From Thuidium tamariscinum (taxonomy: Eukaryota; Streptophyta; Bryopsida; Hypnales; Thuidiaceae), in the NCBI GenBank assembly GCA_947034885.2, contig OX344753.2, positions 17,608,001-17,672,000 on the forward strand: a DNA stretch of 64,000 nt, in the 5' to 3' direction. Shown here piece after piece: positions 1 to 12,809 of the stretch (within the stretch, counting starts at the first letter, position 1; every line of letters begins with the position of its first letter). The notes below the pieces were generated by a model. It ran no database searches and was not told where the DNA came from. It worked only from the letters and a program-made list of their open reading frames with translations. Made by a program: the position numbers and the translations under genes.

Positions 1-3000
1 GGCAGACAGATGCCCAGTGAGAGAAACTATCATGGGCGTTGTTGGGAGTACCCTTGGTGGCGATCCTGCAATGCTACTTTGAGTAGATCCCGATCGACTA
101 TACATGTTTTTACTATACAGATTTGACAATGTCCCTGCCCCAACCTCGGATACATCCTTGTCCCTCCCGCTTGCTCTTAATGAGGATGTTGGGCCATTTT
201 CTTGCAAGGTCATATCACACTTCTCGACTAGTTCCTTTGCTTCAACCAAGGATGAATCTCTACTATCATCCATGGGCACTCCCTGAGAGGATTCAATAGA
301 AACACTCTCCGTGTTTTCAGGAGCAGGAATCACTTTGTGAAAACCTCCACCTTCATGCACATTGGAGACATCCGCGCAGCTGGAATTCTCTGCCCAGGCT
401 ACATCAACGTTTTCTGAGTCTGTGGTTGCAGGGCTAAATCCGTCTGGTAGCGAACTACCCAAATCCGCGACTTTTTCATCTGGACAATTCAGGCTTGCCA
501 TAGCTTCACAGAGGACGATTTGAAAAGGTTAGGACTCACAATTCTGTACAATGCTATTCAACAATATTCTAGCACAAGTGAAAAAAAATAGCCAACTGTA
601 CAACAGAACTTGGCTAAATAAAAAATTCTAAATGTAATTTCTGAAAATGATACTACCTCAAATCCAGCAATTTAAATACGAGGGGTGAGGCAAAGCGGCA
701 AAATACCTTCGCTGCCTACTCGGAAACTTTCTTGAACTGGTTCCTCACTTTCGGCACTGGCAAAGTCTTTAAGGGAACCAGAAATAGGAAAAGGACTTGA
801 TAATAGTCTAGGGAGAGCAAGTGAGTTCATGACACTGGTTATTGGACTTTCCTCAGGCTCGTCGATTAACAACGGGTGAACACCAGATACAGAAGTTAGA
901 TTCCTTGGGAAATGAGCTCCAGCAACATCACTTGCGGCTACTGAAGAGAAGTCGTCAACAAGGTTCCCACCAGCAGTACTAGAGTCACCACTGGTCTCGA
1001 AAGTGCCGTCTGAATTCTCCTGCTTCAGGGTAGTCTGATCTATCGTATGTTCAGTAGAATCACCAACATGCTCTTGCTCTATGCGTGTTCCAATCTCCAG
1101 ATTTGCACCGACTATAGGCTCTTCTTTAGGGTTCAAGCTGATCTCTGCCTCCCTTGATCTTCCAAATGAAGTATCGCCAACTTTGAAAAGTAACAATGAT
1201 GAGTCAAGAAAGCCTGGATCAGAGCTTCTCGCTTGCTGATGTCGCAAATGCAGGGAGCAGGAAATTTTATAGAGACGCGTGTCCCAAGCAGCAGAAGTAT
1301 CCGCAAGGTGTCGTCTTATTCTGTTGAGCGTTAAGATGTCAGCCACCATATGTCCTGGTCCCGAGTTCAAAGGTACAGCATTTTGAAATTGCGCCTGCAA
1401 GACAGTATAGTAATGGTCATGTAACACCAAAATCCAGAAAACATAGTTCTCTCATGCTACATATAATTGCTAGGAGTAATTAACCAAAAGGACCGAGATC
1501 CTAGACATCCACAGGTTTAGGAGATTGTACTCGTCGTGTTTGCATTCAAAAAAGAGTTTGAGTGATATACCTCAACCTCTGCCTTCTCTTTCTGTAAAAG
1601 GCTTTCCAGCTCCACAATCTGCCGCCTGGCATCAGAGAGCTTGGTACTGGAGTATAACAACTTTGAGCTTGCAATTTTATCATCGAGTGCCCCGATTGCA
1701 TTGAAGATCTCTGCAAATACTAAGTTTGATTTATCTGCGACCTGTTTCAAGTCCCATATAAGAACAATGAGGAACTAGTACTCTCGTCACAATTCCAGAC
1801 AGAAGCTCAACGATAAATGCCAAAGCAAGATGTATCTCAGAACACTAGATACCATTGGTGACAGGGCCAGCCAGGCAAGTGTCTTTAAATACCAGAAGAA
1901 TCAACCATCATGACACCAAGTGTACTTCAAAATTGCCAAAATTTAGATACCTCAGTAACTTCGTTTCGAAGCCAACCCTGTTGTTTAGGATTGTGGAACT
2001 CTATCTGCGGAGGAGGGACAGCTACAGAATGAAGGTTGATAGTCGCATATTTAAAGCAAGCCACAAACTGGCCACATCTGAACATATGAGAAACAAATTA
2101 GTGTTAAAGCCACCAAACTACTCATTCGAAGGACAACAGAACCTTACAAATAGAATGAACACAGAATGCAGCAGAACACTACGTGCGTCATAAATAATTG
2201 GTCTAAAAGCTTCCGCTAGCGGACATTGCAAAAAATACCTGGCGTCTTGCAATTTCATGTACTTTTGTACCTATTGACATAGCTAGCATAGAAAGAGGCA
2301 ACACATCTGCACGAATGAAACACGCAAAAGTTTACAAGACACCTAGGGTAACCCCGATAATACTAGATAGAAAACATAGAACCGAGGAAAAAGGTGCCAA
2401 GATGTCATACCCATAAAATCTCAGACAATCCCTATGCAAAGAGTGTCCACAAGCTGCAGCACGACTGGCTGCGGCATGGTTTGAAAAACTCAGCTCTAAG
2501 AACTTTCCAAACGAAAGGCCCCAAGCAGCATCAGACATTACAAGTCTCCTTGTTGCAGGGGGAACACCATCAGTCCGTGGACAACGAAGACATCGAAGCC
2601 ACATCCATATCCTCCCATCTTTCTCTCCGGGCAGAACAGTCGACCTCAGTCGCTGCACAGAAATAGTCAAACTCCCCTGACGATGTGTGTAGCAATGAAC
2701 ATGCGAATCAAGTGGCTCCTCGCAAGAAGCACAACTGCTGCTCTGTTAAGATCCAAGAAATTCTTCCTGTTAACAACTTCGGAATAAGTGCAAAAAATGA
2801 CAAACGTGAAATAAACCTCTAGCATCAGCGTCAGCATAACAAGACACGCAGCCAGTTAACCTTGGAAAACACAATGTCGACTTTCGTATTCAACATGAAA
2901 AATTCTGTAGTAGCGTTTTTTTGGCTTTCGTTCTTCAACATGCGACAGAACATCTCTTCAAACTAAGTACAGTATGGGTATCCTAATGTTATACAACATA

Positions 3001-6000
3001 GGTCATTGTATCACTCGAAAGAAACTCAAAAAAATTAAAACCGTCCAAAAGCACAACCCAGAAAACTTCGTTAAGGTAAACAGAAAATGACTCACCACAT
3101 TGAAAAGAGAATCCTTCAAAAACTTTCCGAGAGGCTTATCTTTACTTCCATAATACTTTATACGCATAAGATGAGGATGCTCACAAACACTTCCTTTGCG
3201 TAAACAGCGACTTGAAACGGAAATCAAGATACTCTGATGATCTGACAGAGGTGGAAGAAAATCATCCTTCAGAATCCCTGGAGTGGTGGAGCTTTCATTG
3301 ACGTCTCTTGTATTCTCCAGCTTAGACGGTTGCTGTGGTTGGTGAAAGTCTCCCGGGGACGAATGTTGGATGCTTTCTTCCTTTTCCTGTCCACACCACA
3401 GTCGTTTCAGGGCACAATCGCTTGTACCTACAGCAATAATTTATTTCGACTCTTATACAATGATACAAGAGCAAACCTCACCTAACCCAGCAGGTCTAAG
3501 CGCATGTAAAAAAGGAAATAGCCATGAACAGCTATATTCAAAAGGATACTACAAAAAATCGGAGTAAGAATAATTCAATGGGTAGTAATAGTTTGCAACG
3601 TCAAACAGAAAAATTGGACAAAATCTGCGAGATAGATGTTGGGAATAAGAAGAAAGAGCGCTTGGATACACATTTAAGATAGAACATCAACTGAAACATA
3701 TAAGGAATAAATAAGCCTACCCGTGCAGAATAACTGCTGTGCTCAACAGACTTAAGTCTCTGAAGAGGATGCAGATCAACACCAACTACTGCATCGGTTC
3801 CTGAAGCAGGGTGATCAAAAGAAAAACTTCTCATTCCAGATTTGTCCGCAATGCTATGCGAATCATGAATAGAGAAGACATCCGAAACAACCCCTTCAGA
3901 AGCATTAGTTGGTAGTTCCGAATGCACTCTCTTGTTTTGCTGCTGGGATGAAGAGTTGAATGCCTAACAAACAGATGAAGAAGACAAATTAATAAAACCC
4001 GTCGCTTATTAGTATCCAATGACAGGACAGAAGAGTTGACGAAATGAGAGAACAGTCCTGACAACAACTATTACTAGCCTATATGGTCATTACAGCCATC
4101 AACAATAACAAGATCACAGCAGTAGGCGAAATCAATAACAGACACTTGTACGATCAGCTAATCATTCAATGTTTAGGAGTAGCAAATTTCAGTCAAATAT
4201 GCACTCAGCTGCCAGAGTACACAGTCAATTGTTAACTGCACTGTTGAGCTTCCCCAGCATAGTGTGGCAAATCATGTAATATACTTATTCTCGATTGATT
4301 AAAAACAAAGAAAATGAGCGAAAGAGATTAATACGAATTAGGCACTTTGTACACCTGTCTTGTGATTACCGCACGTCGTTTCCAATTTGAATAGAACAAT
4401 GTGCAAAGTTCACCGTAAGGGTAAAACATCGTGTGGTCATTAAAATAATGGGTAAACCACTAGTTCAAAGATAAGTAATCACGAACAACTAGAAAATATG
4501 TACTCACAGGCGATTGTCCAAATGAAGGTTGGTTGGTGAAGCCAGACATGGTAGAAATTGGCCTGTCTAAGCCCCGCCCTGTGCTCATCGGAGACGAAAG
4601 TGAGAGTTCAGGTAGAGTTGCACCCTCGTCTGCCAAGAACGAGGTCTCCAAAGCAAGATGGTAAGCAGCAAAGCATGCAAACTGGACTACCTTCTTCACG
4701 CTTTTTAATTCTTCTGTAGGTGCACCTCGGAGCAGGACAGTGCAACCCAAAGGTCTTGGACAGCCTTCGAAAAACATCAAATATTTTGGACCGGGTCTGC
4801 CTCCCTGACCTTTAAAATCATGATCCTCCACAAATTTTTCTATGTGAAAAAGTTCGCATTGACCAGCCGTCGGAGCCATCAGATATTCTGGAGAAGCAAC
4901 TATCTGCCAAATTCAAGTAAATCGGTGAATACCTCTGCTTCGTGCTTTCCAGCAAAATTAAGCAGAACTCAGAAAAGTATAACTTCCCAGATTGCTGCTC
5001 TGTATTTCTTGTCAATATTGCAAACAAGAGGTAAAAATAGACAAAATTATCAGAGAGAAAGAAAGAAAAACAAACCTCAGAGACCTTGCAAACAATACAA
5101 TTAGTGGATAAGCTAGCAATAGGCTATGATAAGATGAATGTAAAAATTACGGGAACAAAACTAAGAAAATTAGAACACTCTAGCAAAGAAGAAAAAAATC
5201 AAAATCAAAATCATGTGGTACTACCCAACACAAAACTGAAATCTAAAACGAGAATACGTCGTATTACAGAAAATCTGAGATCAGTTATAATATGGTGCAT
5301 ATCAACCAGAAAAGGTTGCACCGAATGGTTGGTTTTATGCACAAATAGTTCAGGTTAACAGTTTACTAAACAACATTCCAAAATGATTACTTAACCGAGT
5401 CAGAAAATATCGATTACTTTACCTCTTTTAACTCACTATTTTTTTAACTGTAAAATAAAATGTTTTACTAACAATTGTAAACTCAAAGATTACATGTTGA
5501 TGGACAAAACGAATTGATTATAAGGCTGACCTGAGCACCAGTGCAACGGGCGATGCGCTCCAGAAGTGGCCTCTTGACATTTAAAACGACAGAAATTCCT
5601 TTCTCCAACAACTTATCTTGTGCATATCTTGATACTGTTTTCTCCACTAAGAGGACGTTAGGGTGGTGGGCTTCAATACGAGCAACTGTCATGCTGAGAT
5701 GATCCCTCTCCTGCAAAGAATTCATGCGAAAAATAGCTTTTAAGGCTGGGATAGACATTAACGCACGTAGATTCGTAAATCAGATCACTACTATGCTCCA
5801 AACATAGAATCCAGAAAGTGCCTCAACCCTTTTGAGGCTCATATGATAACCTACCAGAATTACACTGGAATACATTCTTTGAAAATAACTCTCTTAGAAG
5901 AGTCGAATGTGCCACTTCACATTCTAAAATAACAGTATACTGTCATCGATATTCCAACGCTCCAGTCTAAAGCCTTATCAAATCTAAAAGTTCAGAACGC

Positions 6001-9000
6001 TAATGGGAGAATCACCCGATTCAAACGGTTCACAGAATGGCTTAAAATTGAAATAATTATAATAATCATCCTATAGCTTTAATGTTCGATTAAACTGACT
6101 GATGCACGCATCTAAATCATGCCAACAAAAGACATGAGAATCTTCACATACGCAAAATAATGCACACCCCACAGGGCGACGACCTCTAAATGCGCGGGAT
6201 GCAAATACCACAACAGAACGTCTTATAATTTCTTCCTGAACTTTCCAAACGTACAAACCTGTTGCAATAAAGTGTCAAGAGACGAAAGCTGATTGGAAAC
6301 ACGGTGATACTCCAAGGCTCCACCCAATAAGAGAAGTCGAGGATTCTTAAAACGAGAAGTCATGCGTCGATTTTGTACATTCTTATGACAAACAATGCCC
6401 TTCACAACCATGCTGCTCAACACCACACGATGACGGTGAGGTCAATTTGAGATCCGTCTCTTTCGGACCAATCATAAACCCTCCTCTGTGACAATTCTAT
6501 CGTAAATAGACTATTCAAAGAGAACAACTCGCTTCTCTTCTTAGCGAAAGTGACTGCAAAATAAAACAAATTAAAGTTTGGTAAATTACAACCAACACAG
6601 GTGTTCATCCAAATCAGACAGATGCAATTGCAGTCAAGAATCGCAATTTCACCTTTCCTCCCGCTGCCCGGAAGCAATACACTTGACCTTCACATAGCCA
6701 CCAGGATCCATTCCGCCTCCTTTACTGGTATCCGGTTTGACTAAATTGGCAGCTTGCAATGACAACGTGCTCACAATCTCTAACCAGCTGCTTGAGCCAC
6801 CTTCTTCTCCAAACTGTTACAACACTTGTTCTAGCCTTTATAAATTTCAACAAAAGAGATCGCACCCCCACCCCCACAAGATTTACGTGACTTCATCAAC
6901 ATTAGGGTAGGCATTTTCTTCAAATAAATCCCCTTTCAGCTCTTTATTCAGAAGACCCCCATTCACCTATCCAAAAGGATTTTTGAGTACAGTATGAATG
7001 AAACGATAAGCAAAGGATGCCAGACTACTGCACGTCTTTACGTACCCGTACATCTTCTGCGATAAGAAGCTGGGCAACAAGTGCTCTAAAATGACCATCA
7101 ACAATGGCCCGCATTGCTGCCTTGCTTCTGTTCTCGCTGCTGCTGACACTCCCTGGCATCCGCGGCACCCACTCAACATCCTCGTCATCCTCATCAACCT
7201 GTACTTGGCAAGGCCATAGAGAATCTTACATATATATTGTCCAAGAAAATGATCACGATAACCACTCTCCATAATGAATAGAAACTTGGGTGAAATGATA
7301 AGTAAAGAGCTTCAGAATCTCCAAGAATACATTCACTAAAACATGACCACCTATGTCGGTATATCAGTTGTAACAACCTTTCTATGGACTTCAAGGCTTT
7401 CCCAGAGTATAGTACCAAATGGCTCCCTACGGAGAAATGAATGTAAATAAAAACCACAGGAGTAACTCTACTCGTTCATTGAGGCATGAAGTTTCCATTC
7501 GACTATCTACTGCTGTATACTTCAAACTTTCAAGACAGCAAAATAAAATTCCCTCTTCTAACTTCATCTGAATGGGTATACAGGCATGTCTCGATCTGAA
7601 TAAAATGCGTCTGCATTCCTTACTGATCTCCGGTATCTTAGCCACATGACCTCAAATCACGAGAAAAAACGTACCAAGCTCATGTCAGCTTCATCATCCT
7701 CATCTTCGGGGGCGGGAGGTTCCCAAATAACCCCGTTACTCTCATAGTCACCACTTGGATGGTCAATTTCACTTGCAACAGGTGGCTGAGCAGCCGCTTC
7801 CTCATACATAGAATACCTCGCCTGAGGTTCATTTAGAATACCATCAAGGCTCTCGACATCATCACACGACTGAATACTTCTCCACATTAAAGAAGACTCT
7901 CCTTCGGCATCCCTGTCCATGGTACTAAGTAAGGTCGTGCTCAATCAAAGTACTCTTAAAACTTAAAATGTGCTGATTCAATCATATAGAAAGCAATGGC
8001 TACTAACTAGGATATCATTCAAATATACTTGGGTTGGCCGCTATCACAGCCCTGATATGACTATGACAGATCATTAAAGAATAAATTAGAGAAAGAGGAC
8101 ACATTAGGACAGAGCACAAAACAATGCAAATGAAACTTCAGAAATCACACAACCCCGCAAACGACAATCCCTGGCTTATTCTAGGAAGGGGTCATCTAAA
8201 ACGCAGCTGCTGCCAGAAGCTCTACTTAAACACACCCGTACGTGACTGGTATGTCAGATGAAATTTCACACCTGCTGCCGCTGACTTTATCGACCAAGAC
8301 GGGAACTTCTCCCATATTCTGTGAATTCTCAACTGAGGTGGGTGACTTTCCGCGATTGCTATCAGCATACTCCAGCTCCATGACGCTGTCATCTTCATCG
8401 TCAAGATCCTCCTGGCCTCCATCAGTCTTCGGACCTCGATTTTCCTCGTCGTCACTTTAGCACAAATTATGCACAAGCAAGCGTAATAAGTCTCACAACA
8501 ATGCCTAGTCTATTTTTCAGACTCTGACGTCTCTCAAAGGACTGTCCTCACCCGCAAAGATTATGATTACGAGGAGCTTGGACTAAGTTCAGAGAATTTC
8601 CAGCGCTGCTATACCAGAGAACATTCTCAGACCTGCTGTGAGCAACCATACCAACTCAATCCGTGCAAATAAAGCTTCAGCACTTTAAGATAATGTGATT
8701 GAGGAAGGACAGCTAACCTGCAGAACTCATAGAGATTCGATGCTTGATCCCGTGACTGCTTATGTAAACACGCTCTGCTGTCAGGTTGAGCGTCCATGCA
8801 TAAGGCACAGGTAGGGTTTCCATCTTCAGATGCCTCCAATTCCACGACAGTGCCATCAGGGGAAGAGAGGGGTCGGATAGTAGACAATGATTCCGAGTAA
8901 GTCACATCATGGCTGCCTGAAAGGGCCCTCGTAACTGAACCCGAAGCATTGTTAAAACTGTGACCAGCTGGTTCAGACGGACTCAATGTTTGACTTGGTG

Positions 9001-9370
9001 GAGAGTCTAGTGCAAGAATCTCACGATTGGAATAGTTCTGCTCAGCACGATCGGTGTAAACCTTGAAGCAATAGTTGCACACACGAACCCGCTCATTCTC
9101 GTCATGGAAACGGCGAGGGCTACTAATAGGGGCAGGAATGGTGTTGAGAGTGCACTTTCCACAAAACACTTTTCCGCATATCCTACAGTGATGACGCCTA
9201 TTAAAGATTGTGAACTGAGATTCGCATTCGTAGCACATGCGACAGCTCCGATCGGGCATCCAAAAGTCTCGAGACATGATTGTGGCCTCATCCTCCCTGG
9301 TACCAAGGTGAGGAATCCAAGTGCTCACCCGCTCTACAATTTCGCTCAATGCATTGGCTGCTCCTTCCAT
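1..9370 (-). CDS. FAB1: FAB1/PIKfyve-type 1-phosphatidylinositol-3-phosphate 5-kinase, N-terminal ~1495 aa (partial at left edge)
   Basis: Makes PtdIns(3,5)P2 from PtdIns3P on endosomes and vacuoles. Exons (minus): 9370-8718, 8454-8272, 7924-7675, 7198-7046, 6813-6653, 6412-6259, 5710-5531, 4903-4508, 3963-3721, 3386-3096, 2742-2411, 2077-1951, 1741-1571, 1394-707, 503 to <1; all junctions are GT-AG and keep frame. Domains: FYVE finger at about residues 37-95 (WMPD, RRHHCRICG, RVCNYC); acidic linker; TCP1/chaperonin-like domain at about 470-690 (LLLLGGALEY, LLVEKTVSRYAQ, GCTVLLRGA); Cys-rich domain at about 830-1040 (HVHCYTHRQGSLTISV, CGHSLHRDCLRFYG). The C-terminal lipid-kinase domain lies beyond base 1. 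The FYVE domain makes it FAB1A/B-type rather than the FYVE-less FAB1C/D. The start is the first in-frame ATG (9370), matching where plant homologues begin; the frame stays open upstream to a GTG at 9427. Family assignment is near certain; a few intron ends could shift. Confidence 0.95.
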
Positions 9371-10620
9371 CAGCCATGCCAGCAGGCCCACATTCTTTAA
9401 TTCGGCTAGTGCAAGAACATAATCCACAAACCCTAGAACCTTGATAACTTGTCAATTGCTCTAGAATTCCTCAAATTGAATAAACAGCCGAGATATCGTA
9501 TAATATGCATCTCCGTTTACCCTTTCGAATCAAAAGACGAAATAAAGCGGAATCAGCCTCGCATACAGGAGAACTAATAATCCTCTAAATCCGCAAATAT
9601 ATGTATATTTTAGCAGCAATCAGTCAAAGCTCCTTCACAAAAGATCTAACCAAGCAGCGCCATCGCCGCTCCAAGAACGTCTCAACAAACTATTCCCAAA
9701 GAAAAAACGCCATTCTCCACACATTCTCTGTACTTTCCCACAGCACCACTGCAACCGATCTCGAACTCACCCCAATTGAAAATCAAAGAAGCATTCTCAA
9801 AGAAACACAATCGTTCGCTGCAGCGTCTAAATTTCGTAGTGCAGCTCCTTCTGTAAACCTGTCGCACATTCGAGACCGCCTCTTGCTCTATACTCCTCAC
9901 GAGGAATTCGGACCGCCAGAATCCTAAACCCTAAACCGTGCAATTTACCACCACCGCGACCTTCCGAACAGGACGCAATCCTCCCCCAAACTTCAAGTAT
10001 CATTAGCGAATCGAACAAATTTAGTCCAAATACTCCGCCAAAACCTCCACAGCAACTTGAGCTTCATATAAACGAATCGTCCATCAATCTCAACATCTGT
10101 TGCCCGTCCGCAAACAAACTCTCCATCAACGAACCAAATCGGGCGTAACAACCAGAAGAGAAGAAACCAGCAGACACTCAGCTCTCGATGCCCCGACAGA
10201 AAACCGCAAAAGGCGAGAAAAAATCGGCGGGTACAAAATTAAGCAGCGAACGTAAATGAGCGCACCAATCGTGAAAAACAAGGCGAGCTCCAGAACCTAA
10301 AAACCCGATGAAATGAAGCTCCAAGACAGCGCGAATCGAAGAAACAGAGAACAAGCTTGGCTCGGCAGGCTCCAGCAGAAGACGATGTTCCCTTAAGTTC
10401 CCATGAGTTCTTATTGTTCCCTTGGCGATCACATGAGCTTCCGGAGGACGTTCCCATCGAGAGAACAGCGCATCGCCCCACGCGATTTGCCTGTTTCGGC
10501 GGATTCCAAATTTCAACATGCTTTTGAAGTTTCAACTTTAAATTCGACTTTAAAGTTCTCAATGAAAGGACGCTACCTTACTTTTCAAGCCTCATCTGAT
10601 TTGGTATAAGCTTACGTGGG
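9371..10620 (-). promoter_or_regulatory. Putative 5' leader and promoter of FAB1, with telo-box motifs
   Basis: This GC-balanced stretch lies between the FAB1 start and AT-rich DNA. It holds telo-box-like motifs: AAACCCTAG at 9428-9436, just before the start codon, and a double CCTAAACCCTAAACC at 9923-9937. Telo-boxes are known in plant promoters and leaders of housekeeping genes. Short overlapping ORFs on both strands show no recognisable domain. The transcription start and any 5' UTR intron cannot be fixed from sequence. Confidence 0.5.
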
Positions 10621-10682
10621 ATTCCCTTTAGAAAACAATTCAATCACTCTGTCTCATGTCTTGGGTGGGACATAACTTACGG

Positions 10683-11040
10683 TGGAAGCACCCAAAACCG
10701 TCCAAATAAGGAATTCAGCATAGTTGGAGGCAACTTTTTCTAAAAATGATATTTTCCTAGTATTAGCAAGTGAAAATCATGAATATTCAAAAAAAAAATT
10801 AGATTTTTCGGATGTTGTATGTAATTTCTTTGATTTTTCAAAGTGTTGGTTCCCTAGACCACTAAAACTATGCAATAGGTGCATCCAAAACTAAACCCTA
10901 CTAAAATCAGCAATGAGCCAATCAGATATTTATATGTGTCCTTAAAATGCATCAGCCAATTAGAATCAAGCATGTGGCGAACACATCAAGGAAACTCTAT
11001 TGATGCAATTGGGTGAGTCTATAGTCCACTCCATGGAACA
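10683..11040 (+). repeat. Dispersed repeat family V, copy 1 (uninterrupted)
   Basis: Colinear with 16404-16977. Both begin TGGAAGCACCCAAAA, share a run through TCAAAG(T/A)GTTGG and AGGTGCA(T/C)CCAAAA, and end near GCAATTGG(G/A)TGAGTCTA. This copy lacks the roughly 220-bp segment that interrupts the second. No ORF and no clear terminal inverted repeats, so the class is unknown. Confidence 0.75.
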
Positions 11041-12777
11041 CATTCAAGAATGGGGGTTTCTCCCTTCTACAAAGTATTTTCTTTACAATTGAGTTATTTG
11101 TAAAGTCCCCCCCACTTTGGGCATGACTTTTTTTGAAGTTAAGAAGGCAACTATAGTTGAAGCGTCAAACTTTTTTGCAAGATACTTATGTCACATGACT
11201 TCAAAAGTGGGGACCAAATTTTTTTAGGCACCATTTTGATGGAAAAATAAGTTTCATACCCACTTTTATTTTGACTTTTTTAACTCAATCGGCTTTTTTA
11301 CAAAACTCATCGGTTTAAACCCCGATTTAGTGTACTTTATGAATAACTCAAATGATTTCAAAAAGTTTTTGAAAAAATTTATACTTTTTACTCAAGTTCA
11401 TCCAATTCAATTAGTGCAAGAGGTGAAATAGAACAATCAAGTTTCCTTGCACTCATCTAGATGTATGTGATTTAATAAGAGTAAGCATTTAGATGAAATT
11501 TCAAAAAAAGTTGAAGAAAGCAATTGAAGGTGGAGGAGAGTGAATGACAATTGGATGAAAATCATACTATTTAAAACAGTATTCATGAAAGTAGTCTATA
11601 TCACATTGTATTGGTTTTGACTATAATTCTGTAAACTAGCATACCCACAAAATTAGTTCAGTATATGAGTTGAAGATTAGTGTGAACTAGATTAGTTATT
11701 ATCCTATGTCTAGGTCCATTTTGTAAATAACTAAGGAAAATTTGAAACATGTTTTAAAATTTAAAAATTATACAACAATTTTTGAAAAATTTGAGAACAT
11801 TTCATTGTTGTAAACTCTTTAAATTATTCTTGAGGAAACTTAAAATAAAGATTGCATATACACATGGATTGAAAAACTCAATTCATTTCTTCAAAAGTGG
11901 AAAGGAAAAAATGGTGCCTAAACATCGTTAACTATTGCTAATACATTATGATATGCAAAAAGGTAGGAAAGGTAGCTTGTAAAGATAAATGTTTAAAACT
12001 AGCAAAGGACAACTTGTTGAAAGTCCCCAAAATTGAAATAAGCTCCCAAATTTTTTGCACTACAAAAATGAAATCATTTTGAGATTGAGGTGCCAAAACT
12101 AAGCTACATATAGAATATTGAGTGCAATAATTAAATAAACTCAAATACCAAAGTTTAACGATCAATTTGAATTATGATGTGACTAAATTAATTGCTACTT
12201 GAAACTATGTCATGCTATAGTTATTTTTTCCAAAATAATATTTTGGAGTAACCCTTATTTATTTCTCTTAATAATATCATACATAATTTTAGATTATTGA
12301 TAAAAAAAACTTTATTAAGAAATAAGAACCAAATTTCATTAAATTTCATTTGATTGTCTATATGTTGTAGAATTGTTGTACTTTGCTATTAGACCAATAT
12401 TTCATGTCATAAATAAAATACATGTAAGAAATCCTCTTTCATACATGCTTAAAATAGGAAACTATTTTCAAAATCCATATTTTAGCCATCTCCAAAAAAA
12501 TAATTTGATAAAATAGTTTTTAAGAATTCCAACATCTTTTTTTGAAACTCTTTTTTCTTCACCTTAGAAGTTCAGTACAATATTTGATTTTCATGTCATC
12601 ACTCTTGTTTTCTTTTCTTTCTATGAGATCTTCTATGAACCTAGCTTAGGATTTATTTTGGATTGATTCAAAATTTAAAATTTTGCAATTTCAATAATGT
12701 TGATCTTAGTCATCTAACAAATGAGCCTCTAATAGGGTCATTGCAAGAAAGACCTGCGGCAAAGCGTAGCGTTTTGC

Positions 12778-12809
12778 ACAGTACTCACTTTTTTCTTTGG
12801 GAGTACTGT
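12778..12809. repeat. Short perfect inverted repeat (9-bp arms)
   Basis: ACAGTACTC at 12778-12786 is complementary to GAGTACTGT at 12801-12809 across a 14-nt spacer. It follows a small GC-richer patch (12751-12777) in very AT-rich DNA. Possible transposon remnant; no function claimed. Confidence 0.5.

Noticed and set aside
9371-9427. Extension of the FAB1 N-terminus to a GTG at 9427
   Set aside because: The frame is open, but there is no ATG before 9370, and plant FAB1 proteins begin at about the position of the 9370 Met.
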